From positions 1 through 30,556 of IMG/VR virus record IMGVR_UViG_3300013131_000168: a stretch of DNA of 30,556 nt. One strand, 5' to 3'. The position numbers and the translations under genes were made by a program. This document shows positions 13,708 to 20,208 of this stretch, piece by piece. The notes under the pieces are model-generated. The model saw only the letters and a program-made list of their open reading frames with translations, ran no database searches and was not told the origin of the DNA. Positions within the stretch are counted from its first letter, which is position 1. The number at the start of each line of letters is the position of its first letter. Source of the DNA: a virus.

Positions 13708-14133
13708 ATGTCCGCAGAAAAATTGTATTCTGAAATTTTTGAAGAGTTTGATAAAGCCACAACAAAACAAGAACGGATGAACGTGCTCAAAAAGTACGAT
13801 CATCCAAGATTTCGTTTGTTTCTTCAGGCTGCATTTCATCCTGATGTTCAATTTGATGTACCAATTCCACCATATCGTCCTGCACCAGAGCCCGCTGGCC
13901 TCAATTTCACCTATCTTGATAGTGAGATGGCTAAAGTTTATAGGTTTATAAAGAACCACCCGGCGAAACCAGAAGGTTTAACTCCAGACAAAGAAAGGCA
14001 ATTGCTTCTGGTGATATTAGAATCTTTACACAAGGACGAAGCTGATCTTTTAACTCGCCTTATCCAAAAAAATCTAGGCATCAAACACCTAACCTCAAAA
14101 CTAGTCCAAGAAACTTTTCCCGGTTTACTATGA
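13708..14133 (+). CDS. Conserved T4-type phage protein (141 aa)
   Basis: Helical protein 11 bases after rnh and overlapping the next gene by four bases. The N-terminal half (YSEIFEEFDKATTKQERMNVLKKY) and the helical C-terminus resemble a small conserved family of T4-type phages (I believe DUF6433) often found near replication genes. No catalytic motif seen. Confidence 0.65.
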   Translation: MSAEKLYSEIFEEFDKATTKQERMNVLKKYDHPRFRLFLQAAFHPDVQFDVPIPPYRPAPEPAGLNFTYLDSEMAKVYRFIKNHPAKPEGLTPDKERQLLLVILESLHKDEADLLTRLIQKNLGIKHLTSKLVQETFPGLL

Positions 14134-14882
14134 AAGTTGCTGTCGTAACACCAACCATTGGTGGCGAACATCTTGCTACTTGTATTCAATCTGTTCAAAA
14201 CCAAACACACTCCGATTTAACACATTACATTTTCCTAGATGGTGAAGAACACTATGATAAAATCCATCCAGTTCTTTATGAAAAGTCTGGTAAAAGAAAG
14301 ATTAAAACAATCACACTTGAAGAAAATGTTGGTAAAGGATGGTACGGTCACCGTGTCTATGCTGCCTGCTCATTTCTTGTAAACGCCGATGTTATTTGCT
14401 ACCTGGATGAAGACAACTGGTTTGATCCAAATCACGTTGAAACCATCGTCAATAAATTAGAGGCAGGCTATGACTGGACTTATTCTTTTAGAAAAATTTA
14501 TAACAAAGATGGAGAGTTTGTTTGTGAAGATAATTGCGAATCACTTGGTAAATGGCCTGTATATGTTAGCCCATCGCTATACCACATTGATACCTCCTCT
14601 TTCGGAATTAGGCGCAGCGTTGCTCTTGCTGTTGGTCATTCATGGTACGGCCAATGGGGTGCTGACAGGCAATTCTTTGGTACCCTAAAGCAACATTTCA
14701 GAAATTTTGAAGGTACTCGCCAATATACATCAAATTACCGATTGGATGGGAATCCAAAATCGGTAACAGAAGAGTTTTTCATACGAGGCAATTCACTTAC
14801 ATTAGAGGCTTACAATGGTGAATATCCTTGGAAGAAAAAACAGGTCATAACTCTTGGACCTGGCATTACTTTGGTTGAATAG
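14130..14882 (+). CDS. Family 2-like glycosyltransferase
   Basis: 250 residues with a GT-A fold pattern: VVTPTIGGEHLATCIQSVQNQ at the nucleotide-binding start, YLDEDNW (D93-D95) as the DxD metal site, and SLYHIDTSSFGIRR and GADRQFF in the acceptor half. Such phage enzymes may modify phage DNA, virion proteins or host glycans; the acceptor cannot be read here. It starts at the stop of the preceding gene (ATGA). Confidence 0.75.
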   Translation: MKVAVVTPTIGGEHLATCIQSVQNQTHSDLTHYIFLDGEEHYDKIHPVLYEKSGKRKIKTITLEENVGKGWYGHRVYAACSFLVNADVICYLDEDNWFDPNHVETIVNKLEAGYDWTYSFRKIYNKDGEFVCEDNCESLGKWPVYVSPSLYHIDTSSFGIRRSVALAVGHSWYGQWGADRQFFGTLKQHFRNFEGTRQYTSNYRLDGNPKSVTEEFFIRGNSLTLEAYNGEYPWKKKQVITLGPGITLVE

Positions 14883-14890
14883 GGAGAAAC

Positions 14891-15040
14891 ATGCAATCTA
14901 CTGGGAAAAAGGTCATTAAGACTCAAAAAACAAAATTCAGAAAAAACAAAGAATACGACCAATTTCAAAATGAGCGTCAAAAACACCATGATAAATCTTA
15001 TTATCGTCTTTTAAGGCAGGAGAAAGAACATGTCGCATAA
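14891..15040 (+). CDS. Small basic protein (49 aa)
   Basis: The ATG follows AGGGAGAAAC. The protein is rich in Lys, Gln and Arg (KVIKTQKTKFRKNKEYDQ) with no hydrophobic segment. It overlaps the next small gene by 11 bases. It could bind nucleic acid; no family recognised. Confidence 0.6.
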   Translation: MQSTGKKVIKTQKTKFRKNKEYDQFQNERQKHHDKSYYRLLRQEKEHVA

Positions 15041-15197
15041 ACACTATATCAGAAAAAGAATTAGCGAACTTCAAACTCAAATTGATAACAAGTATGGTCA
15101 AGTAGAGGCTCTCCAAAAAGAATTAAAAGAGTTAAAACAAAAAGAGTTTGAGGAAAACATCCAAAAATACGATGAACAAATGCTACTCAAAGGGTAG
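15030..15197 (+). CDS. Small coiled-coil protein (55 aa)
   Basis: The ATG lies eight bases after GGAGAAAG. Residues about 8-45 have heptad-like spacing (ISELQTQIDNKYGQVEALQ) predicting a coiled coil. The family is unknown. Confidence 0.55.
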   Translation: MSHKHYIRKRISELQTQIDNKYGQVEALQKELKELKQKEFEENIQKYDEQMLLKG

Positions 15198-15240
15198 TGT
15201 TGTATAAAAGCAACGTTGCCTAAAAACAACATTTAGGCTC

Positions 15241-15274
15241 TTGACAAAGTTACCATTTACTGTAGGATGGTAAC
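15241..15274 (+). promoter_or_regulatory. Promoter with inverted repeat GTTACCA/TGGTAAC
   Basis: TTGACA at 15241-15246 and a weak -10 TAGGAT (15263-15268, 16-base spacer). A perfect inverted repeat GTTACCA (15248-15254) and TGGTAAC (15268-15274) straddles the core promoter and reaches the start codon. It looks like an operator, but no matching repressor is visible in the window. Confidence 0.5.
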
Positions 15275-15667
15275 ATGCAAATCTTAAAAGAAACTACAGT
15301 CTGGTCCACGGATTATTCCGTGGCCAACCACACTTACTTGCTTGATAACAAGAACCGGATTATAGCGTATGCTCAAGAGGGTTCTGGCCAAATTATCGTT
15401 AGCAAGTCTGGCACCATGGTCCTTGATAAACGTTATCGGACTTTCAAAATCGTAAAACATCCAGGTCTGGCAAAATTGGCTAAAGTTGAACAACCGGCAG
15501 GCGTCCGGATCTTCAAAGTTCAGTCTGGCCAGAAGGTTTATGATGTGGAAGTGTCAAGTTCCGGTTACACTTGCACCTGTACCGGCTTCAATTTCAGAGG
15601 TAAATGCAAGCATGGAGACGCTGTTGTGGAAAAACTACAAAATAGTTGCGAAAAAACAACAGCTTAG
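15275..15667 (+). CDS. SWIM-type zinc-finger protein
   Basis: 130 residues, reading ATG 15275. The C-terminal CTCTGFNFRGKCKH contains C100-x-C102...C111-x-H113, the CxCxnCxH pattern of SWIM domains, which bind DNA or proteins through zinc. The N-terminal 80 residues are beta-rich. There is no usable ribosome-binding site upstream, because the operator-like repeat occupies that place. A regulatory or DNA-binding role is likely. Confidence 0.7.
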   Translation: MQILKETTVWSTDYSVANHTYLLDNKNRIIAYAQEGSGQIIVSKSGTMVLDKRYRTFKIVKHPGLAKLAKVEQPAGVRIFKVQSGQKVYDVEVSSSGYTCTCTGFNFRGKCKHGDAVVEKLQNSCEKTTA

Positions 15668-15673
15668 AAACCC

Positions 15674-15701
15674 TTGACAATTGCCGTGTTTACTGTATAA
15701 T
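15674..15701 (+). promoter_or_regulatory. Sigma70-type promoter
   Basis: TTGACA (15674-15679), 16-base spacer, TATAAT (15696-15701). Both hexamers are consensus. It drives the gene at 15731. Confidence 0.85.
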
Positions 15702-15730
15702 GGAAACATACTGAGAACGGAGAGAAAGAG

Positions 15731-16030
15731 ATGGCAAAGTTACTTATCACTACCCAAGTTTATGAAAACTACGGCTCGGCCGACAAGCCTTACTGGAAGG
15801 CCAAGGGTGGTGAGGATTATGTTGTCAAAAACTTTACCAATTTCAATGCTGTTGGCTCCTACATGATGGTTCTCCGTGACAAAATTGAGCACGATACCGA
15901 TTACCTCCGTGAGCACATTATTGATTGGGAAATCGTGGCTGACGACTACCTTACCCAATTTGAGCGTAGCCAGTTGAAGTATGAAGGCAAAATCACCCAT
16001 TCTCCTACCGAAGTTTTTTACGGTCGCTAA
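15731..16030 (+). CDS. Phage protein of unknown function (99 aa)
   Basis: The ATG at 15731 follows a GGAGAGAAAGAG stretch behind a consensus promoter. The protein is soluble and Tyr/Lys-rich (MAKLLITTQVYENYGSAD). It starts a cluster of short early genes. Family not recognised. Confidence 0.7.
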   Translation: MAKLLITTQVYENYGSADKPYWKAKGGEDYVVKNFTNFNAVGSYMMVLRDKIEHDTDYLREHIIDWEIVADDYLTQFERSQLKYEGKITHSPTEVFYGR

Positions 16031-16045
16031 TTTTAAGGATATATC

Positions 16046-16471
16046 ATGGCTTATATGAATCAACAAATGAAAGCAAAAATCGCAGCTCTTTTGAAACCCA
16101 TTTTCAAAAAGTACGGTGTCAAGGGCTCGTTATCGGTTCGCAATCATTCAACAATTTGCTTGACCGTCAAGTCCGGCAAGATTGATTTTATTGGTAACTA
16201 TTTGAATGCCGATGCTGCATTGCCTCATGGTCGGCACCTCTCTGATTACCAAATTGATACGATTCGGAAACAAAATCATCTGGATGTCAATCCTTATTGG
16301 TTTCAGGACCACTACACTGGCAAAGCAAAGGCATTTCTTACTGAGGCTTTTCGTGCGCTAAAGGGTGCTAATTGGTATGACCGTTCGGACGCTCAGGTTG
16401 ATTATTTTGACACCGCTTACTATGTGAGTTTGAACATTGGCAAGTGGAACAAGCCTTATGTTTTGGAGTAG
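16046..16471 (+). CDS. LPD29-like protein
   Basis: 141 residues, starting after AAGGATATATC. LSVRNHSTICLTVKSGKIDF and the C-terminal DAQVDYFDTAYYVSLNIGKW resemble the LPD29 domain (large polyvalent protein-associated domain 29) found in mobile elements and phages, whose activity is unknown. It is soluble and in the early cluster. Confidence 0.65.
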   Translation: MAYMNQQMKAKIAALLKPIFKKYGVKGSLSVRNHSTICLTVKSGKIDFIGNYLNADAALPHGRHLSDYQIDTIRKQNHLDVNPYWFQDHYTGKAKAFLTEAFRALKGANWYDRSDAQVDYFDTAYYVSLNIGKWNKPYVLE

Positions 16472-16474
16472 TAA

Positions 16475-16816
16475 TTGATTATTCATACCCACCAAAAATC
16501 TAAGAAGCGAAAGCCAAATGCCAAGCAGCGTGAGCTGCAGGCGGCTTGGGAGTCTTTGATGGTTCAACATGCTCCCAAAAAACCTGCTCGTATTGTCAAG
16601 CCTTTGGTTTCGCCTGTTGTCAGTAAGCCGTTTGTTCGTGAGATACCAAACTATCCAAGCCATCAAACCAATTTGCCAATGTCTTGTACTAAACCAATTG
16701 AAGGTAAGCGATACACTGGTGATAAAATGCTTGGCATTGGTACTTTACACAAATCAAACGCTGTGCCAATTTTTACGAATGAAGAAGCTAAAGACCAAGC
16801 CTCAATGCGTAGGTAA
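16475..16816 (+). CDS. Basic protein of unknown function (113 aa), TTG start
   Basis: Starts at TTG 16475, with GGAG about eight bases upstream at the end of the previous gene. The N-terminus is very basic (HQKSKKRKPNAKQRE) and the rest is Pro-rich with no domain I recognise. An RNA- or DNA-binding role is possible. Confidence 0.55.
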   Translation: MIIHTHQKSKKRKPNAKQRELQAAWESLMVQHAPKKPARIVKPLVSPVVSKPFVREIPNYPSHQTNLPMSCTKPIEGKRYTGDKMLGIGTLHKSNAVPIFTNEEAKDQASMRR

Positions 16817-16818
16817 TC

Positions 16819-16947
16819 ATGGAAATATTGTTTAGTTATCAAGCTATGTTTATGGTTGGTGCCTTTGTTGGTGCTCTTTGTGGTCGCCTGATAACCTTTG
16901 GCATCTTGGCAGGAATGTATCTAGTCTCACTCATTTTAAATCGGTAA
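16819..16947 (+). CDS. Small membrane protein (42 aa)
   Basis: The ATG is three bases after the previous stop and nearly the whole protein is hydrophobic (MFMVGAFVGALCGRLITFG), with one or two membrane passes. The ribosome site (TAGG) is weak, so translation may depend on the gene before it. Function unknown. Confidence 0.5.
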   Translation: MEILFSYQAMFMVGAFVGALCGRLITFGILAGMYLVSLILNR

Positions 16948-16962
16948 TGATGAAAACGACCC

Positions 16963-16991
16963 TTGACAATTGCTTGGGTGTCTGTTATACT
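16963..16991 (+). promoter_or_regulatory. Sigma70-type promoter
   Basis: TTGACA (16963-16968), 17-base spacer, TATACT (16986-16991), 35 bases before the ATG at 17026. The surrounding CCCTTGACAATTGC also occurs at the 15674 promoter, so early promoters here share extra sequence. Confidence 0.85.
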
Positions 16992-17025
16992 GTAACCTCA
17001 AAATTGAATACGAAAGGATTTTATT

Positions 17026-17484
17026 ATGGCTCGTGGTAAGTCTACAAAACTTAAACCGTTCCAAAAACTGCTGACTATCATGGCAGACGGTAATGTTGTA
17101 ACGGTAGAAGAAATTGATGCGACTCTTGGGAAAGAGATTTACATGTATCGCCTATCCACTTACATTTGGCATATCAAGACCAACGCTAATGGCGTTGTTC
17201 GGGCACTGAAAGATGGCCGGAAAGTAACCGGTTATCAAATCGTCAATGTCAAAGAAGTGAAAGAATACATGCACCGTGTCGGTATTACGAAGAGTGGTTT
17301 TACACCCGGCTCTGTAGAAAAGAAGCCGTCAATTGCTAAACTATCCGACTTGAAAGCCAAACCTGCGAAACCAGCTAAGGCTCCAAAGAAAGAGAAAACT
17401 GTGGCTGTTGCACCAGTCATACCAGTTGAACCAGTTGATGAGGGTATGACAATTGTTGAAGTGACGGAAACCACATCCGAGTAA
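17026..17484 (+). CDS. Probable winged-helix-like protein with Lys/Pro/Ala tail
   Basis: 152 residues, with GAAAGGATTTT before the ATG. Residues about 10-85 look like a helix-turn-helix unit with a beta wing (RLSTYIWHIKTNANGVVRAL). Residues about 105-135 are a flexible Lys/Ala/Pro tail (KAKPAKPAKAPKKEK) and the end is acidic. Likely a DNA-binding early protein, but the assignment rests on pattern only. Confidence 0.6.
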   Translation: MARGKSTKLKPFQKLLTIMADGNVVTVEEIDATLGKEIYMYRLSTYIWHIKTNANGVVRALKDGRKVTGYQIVNVKEVKEYMHRVGITKSGFTPGSVEKKPSIAKLSDLKAKPAKPAKAPKKEKTVAVAPVIPVEPVDEGMTIVEVTETTSE

Positions 17485-17590
17485 TAAATAAAACGGGGGA
17501 GTGGCGGAGACCCGAAGCCTACGCCTATTCTTAAACAACAGCAATGACTGTCGCTGAGACAGACGGTGTGCCCCTTATCTGGACTATTAT
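17485..17590 (+). promoter_or_regulatory. Late promoter-like box and structured leader
   Basis: TAAATAAAACG (17485-17495) repeats the box at 5320. The next 95 bases fold locally (GGC/GCC near 17504-17521, CTGTC/GACAG near 17547-17561, GGGG/CCCC ends). A CTATT CTTAAAC AACAG arm looks like a Leu(UAA) anticodon arm with one mismatch. No T-loop is present, so it is at most a decayed tRNA and otherwise a structured 5' leader. Confidence 0.35.
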
Positions 17591-18157
17591 ATGAACATTT
17601 TTTACTTATCGCCTGATCCCAAAGTGTGTGCTGAAATGCACCTTGACAAACATGTGACCAAAATGATTATTGAGTATGGACAGCTAATGTCCACGGCTCA
17701 TCGTGTTCTGGATGGCCAAGAATACATTGATAAAACTGCCAATGGACGTTCTATCAAGCGTTGGCGCCTGAATGGTGAACTAGAAAATTCTCTTATGAAG
17801 GCTTCACATATCAATCATCCATCTGGTGTGTGGACTCGGACAAGCCATGAAAACTATAATTGGCTTTATCGTATGTGGTATTATTTGTGTAAAGAATATA
17901 CCTATCGTTATGGTAAAACACATTCGGTTGAAACACGATTGCTTAATCCACTTTATCTTCCGCCCGAGCGCATACCTCTTGGTACTTTTTCTCCGCCTAC
18001 GCCTGCAATGCCTGATGATTGTAAAATACCAAATGATTCACTCGCATCCTATCACAAATACTATATAGAGCGTAAGAATCATTTCGCTAAGTGGACTAAA
18101 CGTGAGATTCCCATTTGGTATTCTCAAGGATTAAAAGTAAATAATGCCAACCTATAA
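17591..18157 (+). CDS. Conserved phage/bacterial protein (188 aa)
   Basis: The N-terminus MNIFYLSPDPKVCAEMHLDK, then STAHRVLDG, NHPSGVWTRTSHENYNWLYRMW and EYTYRYGKTH, belong to a family common in phages and environmental bacteria, with many conserved His, Tyr and Trp. I do not know a proven function. The next gene overlaps by 14 bases. No ribosome site of note precedes the ATG. Confidence 0.7.
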   Translation: MNIFYLSPDPKVCAEMHLDKHVTKMIIEYGQLMSTAHRVLDGQEYIDKTANGRSIKRWRLNGELENSLMKASHINHPSGVWTRTSHENYNWLYRMWYYLCKEYTYRYGKTHSVETRLLNPLYLPPERIPLGTFSPPTPAMPDDCKIPNDSLASYHKYYIERKNHFAKWTKREIPIWYSQGLKVNNANL

Positions 18158-18440
18158 ATTTTTGAACACCGAAACTGGTGAAGAATTTGAGGACTTTCTA
18201 ACATTTCCACGCAAACAAGAATTGCTAGAAAAGAATCCTCATATTCAATCCATGCCATCGGCTTTTGCAATCACAAGTATGACAGGAAGTTTTGACTCTA
18301 AGACCGACAATACATGGAAAGAAGTGCTATCAAAAGTAGCTGAAGCACATCCCGAAAGTGAAGTTGCTCGTCGCTATGGTAAAAAGACCATACATCAGGC
18401 AAAAGCTCATGACATTTATACAAAATGGAAAAATACATAA
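18144..18440 (+). CDS. FmdB-like small protein without cysteines
   Basis: 98 residues. MPTYKFLNTETGEEFEDFL matches the start of FmdB-type zinc-ribbon proteins, but the cysteines are missing. The second half (WKEVLSKVAEAHPESEVARRYG) is typical of a small T4-type phage family. It overlaps the gene before by 14 bases and ends two bases before the likely start of the nuclease. Function unknown. Confidence 0.7.
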   Translation: MPTYKFLNTETGEEFEDFLTFPRKQELLEKNPHIQSMPSAFAITSMTGSFDSKTDNTWKEVLSKVAEAHPESEVARRYGKKTIHQAKAHDIYTKWKNT

Positions 18441-18441
18441 C

Positions 18442-19116
18442 TTGCGTAATTTTGAATTTGTAAAACTTGAATCATTAAACTTTGATTTGAAATCTGTAAC
18501 AACTGAAAACGGAAGATTATACCAAACACCATCTGGTGAAATGTATCCTTCCGTGACCACTGTTCTTTCATCATACAATAAAAAGGCCATCTTTGAATGG
18601 CGCCAAAGAGTAGGTGAAGAAGAAGCCAACCGTATATCTCGGAAGGCTTCAGGTCGTGGTACTAAGTTACATTCGGTGTGTGAGAAGTATTTGTTGAATG
18701 AAATGACTGATATGAAATACCAAATGATGATGCCTGATACTAAGGAACTATTTCTTCAACTTAAACCACATATTGATGAAAATGTTACCAAGGTTTATGG
18801 TATTGAACAGTCTCTTTACAGTGATGCTTTGAAAATAGCAGGTCGTTGTGATTGTATTGCTCTTTGGAATGATACACTTTCAATCATTGACTATAAGACG
18901 GCATCAAAAGAAAAGGGTGAGAATCAAATTCTAAATTACTTCATGCAATGTACGGCTTACGCTGAAATGTTTGAAGAAAGAACTGGAATGCCTATAGAAC
19001 AGGTTGTGGTTGCCATTGCGGTTCAAGATTCAAGTCAACCACAGATATTTGTGCGTGAAAAACATAAATATAAAGATGCGTTGATGAAATATGTGGGAGG
19101 TTCATATGCTCAGTAA
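18442..19116 (+). CDS. MGME1-like PD-(D/E)XK exonuclease
   Basis: About 224 residues from TTG 18442. The frame is open from ATG 18358, but that start would overlap the previous gene by 83 bases and add residues unlike the family. TPSGEMYPSVTTVLSSYNKK, RGTKLHSVCEKYL, AGRCDCIALWNDTLSIIDYKTASK and QCTAYAEMF follow the order of MGME1/RecB-type nucleases. D in RCDC and the D-x-K of IDYKTA are the metal-binding motif. Likely a DNA exonuclease in replication or repair. Start choice is uncertain (ATG 18409 also possible). Confidence 0.75.
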   Translation: MRNFEFVKLESLNFDLKSVTTENGRLYQTPSGEMYPSVTTVLSSYNKKAIFEWRQRVGEEEANRISRKASGRGTKLHSVCEKYLLNEMTDMKYQMMMPDTKELFLQLKPHIDENVTKVYGIEQSLYSDALKIAGRCDCIALWNDTLSIIDYKTASKEKGENQILNYFMQCTAYAEMFEERTGMPIEQVVVAIAVQDSSQPQIFVREKHKYKDALMKYVGGSYAQ

Positions 19117-19246
19117 AAGAGAAGATTTGTTTATTGGTTATTTCGTATTTTCGTTGATGTTTATTGGAATATTTTTTGATGTTGGTCCTGTTTGTATGGT
19201 AGGATGGAATCCAATGTTAGGAGAATGTTCTAACATTGTGAGGTAA
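19106..19246 (+). CDS. Small membrane protein (46 aa)
   Basis: Begins inside the end of the nuclease gene with GGGAGG six bases upstream. The protein has one hydrophobic segment (IGYFVFSLMFIGIFFDVG) followed by a C-terminal part with two cysteines. It ends just before the tmRNA gene. Function unknown. Confidence 0.55.
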   Translation: MLSKREDLFIGYFVFSLMFIGIFFDVGPVCMVGWNPMLGECSNIVR

Positions 19247-19312
19247 GATATTGCTGTATGAAGCAAAGAGAAAAGTGTTCTGGACGGCGGTTCGATTCCG
19301 CCCAGGTCCACC

Positions 19313-19397
19313 AAAAGTATATTTGAATCTGTAAAAAGATAGGGTTTGGTATCCCAGTCCTCTACCTGTAAGACTTAATACACCGAAATATACTTTT
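19313..19397 (+). repeat. Linker hairpin of the permuted tmRNA
   Basis: A 12-bp perfect inverted repeat brackets the 61-nt segment that is presumably cut out to yield the two-piece tmRNA. It starts on the last base of CCA and ends three bases before the mature 5' end, the same arrangement as the hairpins between tRNAs at 90-1053. Confidence 0.85.
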
Positions 19398-19507
19398 GAG
19401 GGGCCTGTACAGGTTTCGACAGGGCAAAGAGTAACAGAGTGGACAGCACGGCAACGCCAAAGCCGTTAGGGTTGGGACTTCCCGGCCGTAGAAGCAAAAC
19501 GTTAAGC

Positions 19508-19540
19508 GCAAATGACGAAAGATTTGCATTAGCAGCCTAA
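19508..19540 (+). other. tmRNA tag reading frame (ANDERFALAA)
   Basis: GCA-AAT-GAC-GAA-AGA-TTT-GCA-TTA-GCA-GCC followed by TAA. The Ala resume codon and ALAA end are the degradation tag recognised by ClpXP. ANDERFALAA-type tags are typical of betaproteobacteria. Confidence 0.93.
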
Positions 19541-19610
19541 ACACTGCTTAGGGTTTCGGTGGGTTTCCTCGTAACAGAATAACCCACCATATCACACACA
19601 AGGAGAGTAG

Positions 19611-20159
19611 ATGAAAAAGACCATTTTAGCATTAGCATTAGCGGCTGCAGCTTCAGCATCACAAGCAGCTAATTATGTGAGTTTTGATGTAGACCAAGTT
19701 ACTGATACACGCCAAAAGGGAAGACCAGAATCTACAGCACAATATTTCCGTGCTGGTAAAGATATGGCCGGACTTAACTGGGATATGCAAGTTCGTACAG
19801 CCGTGTTTGATAAAGGCGGTATGTTGAACAGTGTTGAAGTGACTGCTGGTAAAAATATTGCTGGAGTCAATGCTTTTGGTGGTGTTGGTTATGATAACGG
19901 TTTCAACGGTAAAGTGAATGGTGATTTTACTTATGGCTTAGTTGGTGTTAGAGCTGGTGTTCCAATCGGACCTGTTTATGCCTTTACTGGAGTTAAAACA
20001 CGGGTAAATTGGGATAACGATAACCCAAAGCAAACTGTTACATGGGTTGGTGCGAGTTTACCAATCACAAAATCAGCCAGTGTAAGTGCTAGTTTGAGCC
20101 GTTCCCTTCAGGATATTGAAGAGAAAGCAGTTGGCGTAGGCCTTCGTTTCTCGTACTAA
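19611..20159 (+). CDS. Outer-membrane beta-barrel protein
   Basis: 182 residues. Signal peptide MKKTILALALAAAASASQAA (1-20). The rest is alternating beta strands and ends in VGLRFSY, with a terminal aromatic residue as BamA-type signals require. About eight strands are likely. The ATG follows AAGGAGAG, eight bases away. It sits right after the tmRNA. A phage-made porin-like barrel may change surface receptors or permeability; that is inference. Confidence 0.8.
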   Translation: MKKTILALALAAAASASQAANYVSFDVDQVTDTRQKGRPESTAQYFRAGKDMAGLNWDMQVRTAVFDKGGMLNSVEVTAGKNIAGVNAFGGVGYDNGFNGKVNGDFTYGLVGVRAGVPIGPVYAFTGVKTRVNWDNDNPKQTVTWVGASLPITKSASVSASLSRSLQDIEEKAVGVGLRFSY

Positions 20160-20165
20160 TAAATA
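20159..20165 (+). promoter_or_regulatory. Late promoter-like box before the halogenase gene
   Basis: ATAAATA within copy 1 of the 35-bp repeat, 44 bases before the halogenase ATG. The hairpin and T run that follow would attenuate any transcript starting here. Confidence 0.45.
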
Positions 20166-20193
20166 GGTTTGGCAGAACCATAAACTGCCATTT
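20159..20193 (+). repeat. 35-bp direct repeat, copy 1 (late box, hairpin, terminator)
   Basis: Identical to 21369-21403. It begins with ATAAATAGG overlapping the stop codon of the barrel gene and contains the hairpin TGGCAG/CTGCCA. In this copy the hairpin is followed by TTTTTTATTTTT, so it is also a likely Rho-independent terminator. Confidence 0.85.
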
Positions 20194-20208
20194 TTTATTT
20201 TTGTATCT

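Larger units (their letters stand above)
19247..19597 (+). ncRNA. ssrA: Circularly permuted (two-piece) tmRNA
   Basis: The acceptor piece comes first: T-arm GGCGG TTCGATT CCGCC (19286-19302), then CAGGTCC, A and CCA (19303-19313). After a linker, the coding piece begins with GGGCCTG (19401-19407), which pairs with CAGGTCC and forms the G3-U70 alanine identity pair. TTCGACAGGGC follows, as in all tmRNAs. The tag frame is at 19508-19540. The 12-bp perfect repeat AAAAGTATATTT (19313-19324)/AAATATACTTTT (19386-19397) closes the linker. Two-piece tmRNAs are known in alphaproteobacteria, cyanobacteria and betaproteobacteria. It frees stalled ribosomes with host SmpB. The outer 5' limit of the acceptor piece is approximate. 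Confidence 0.92.
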
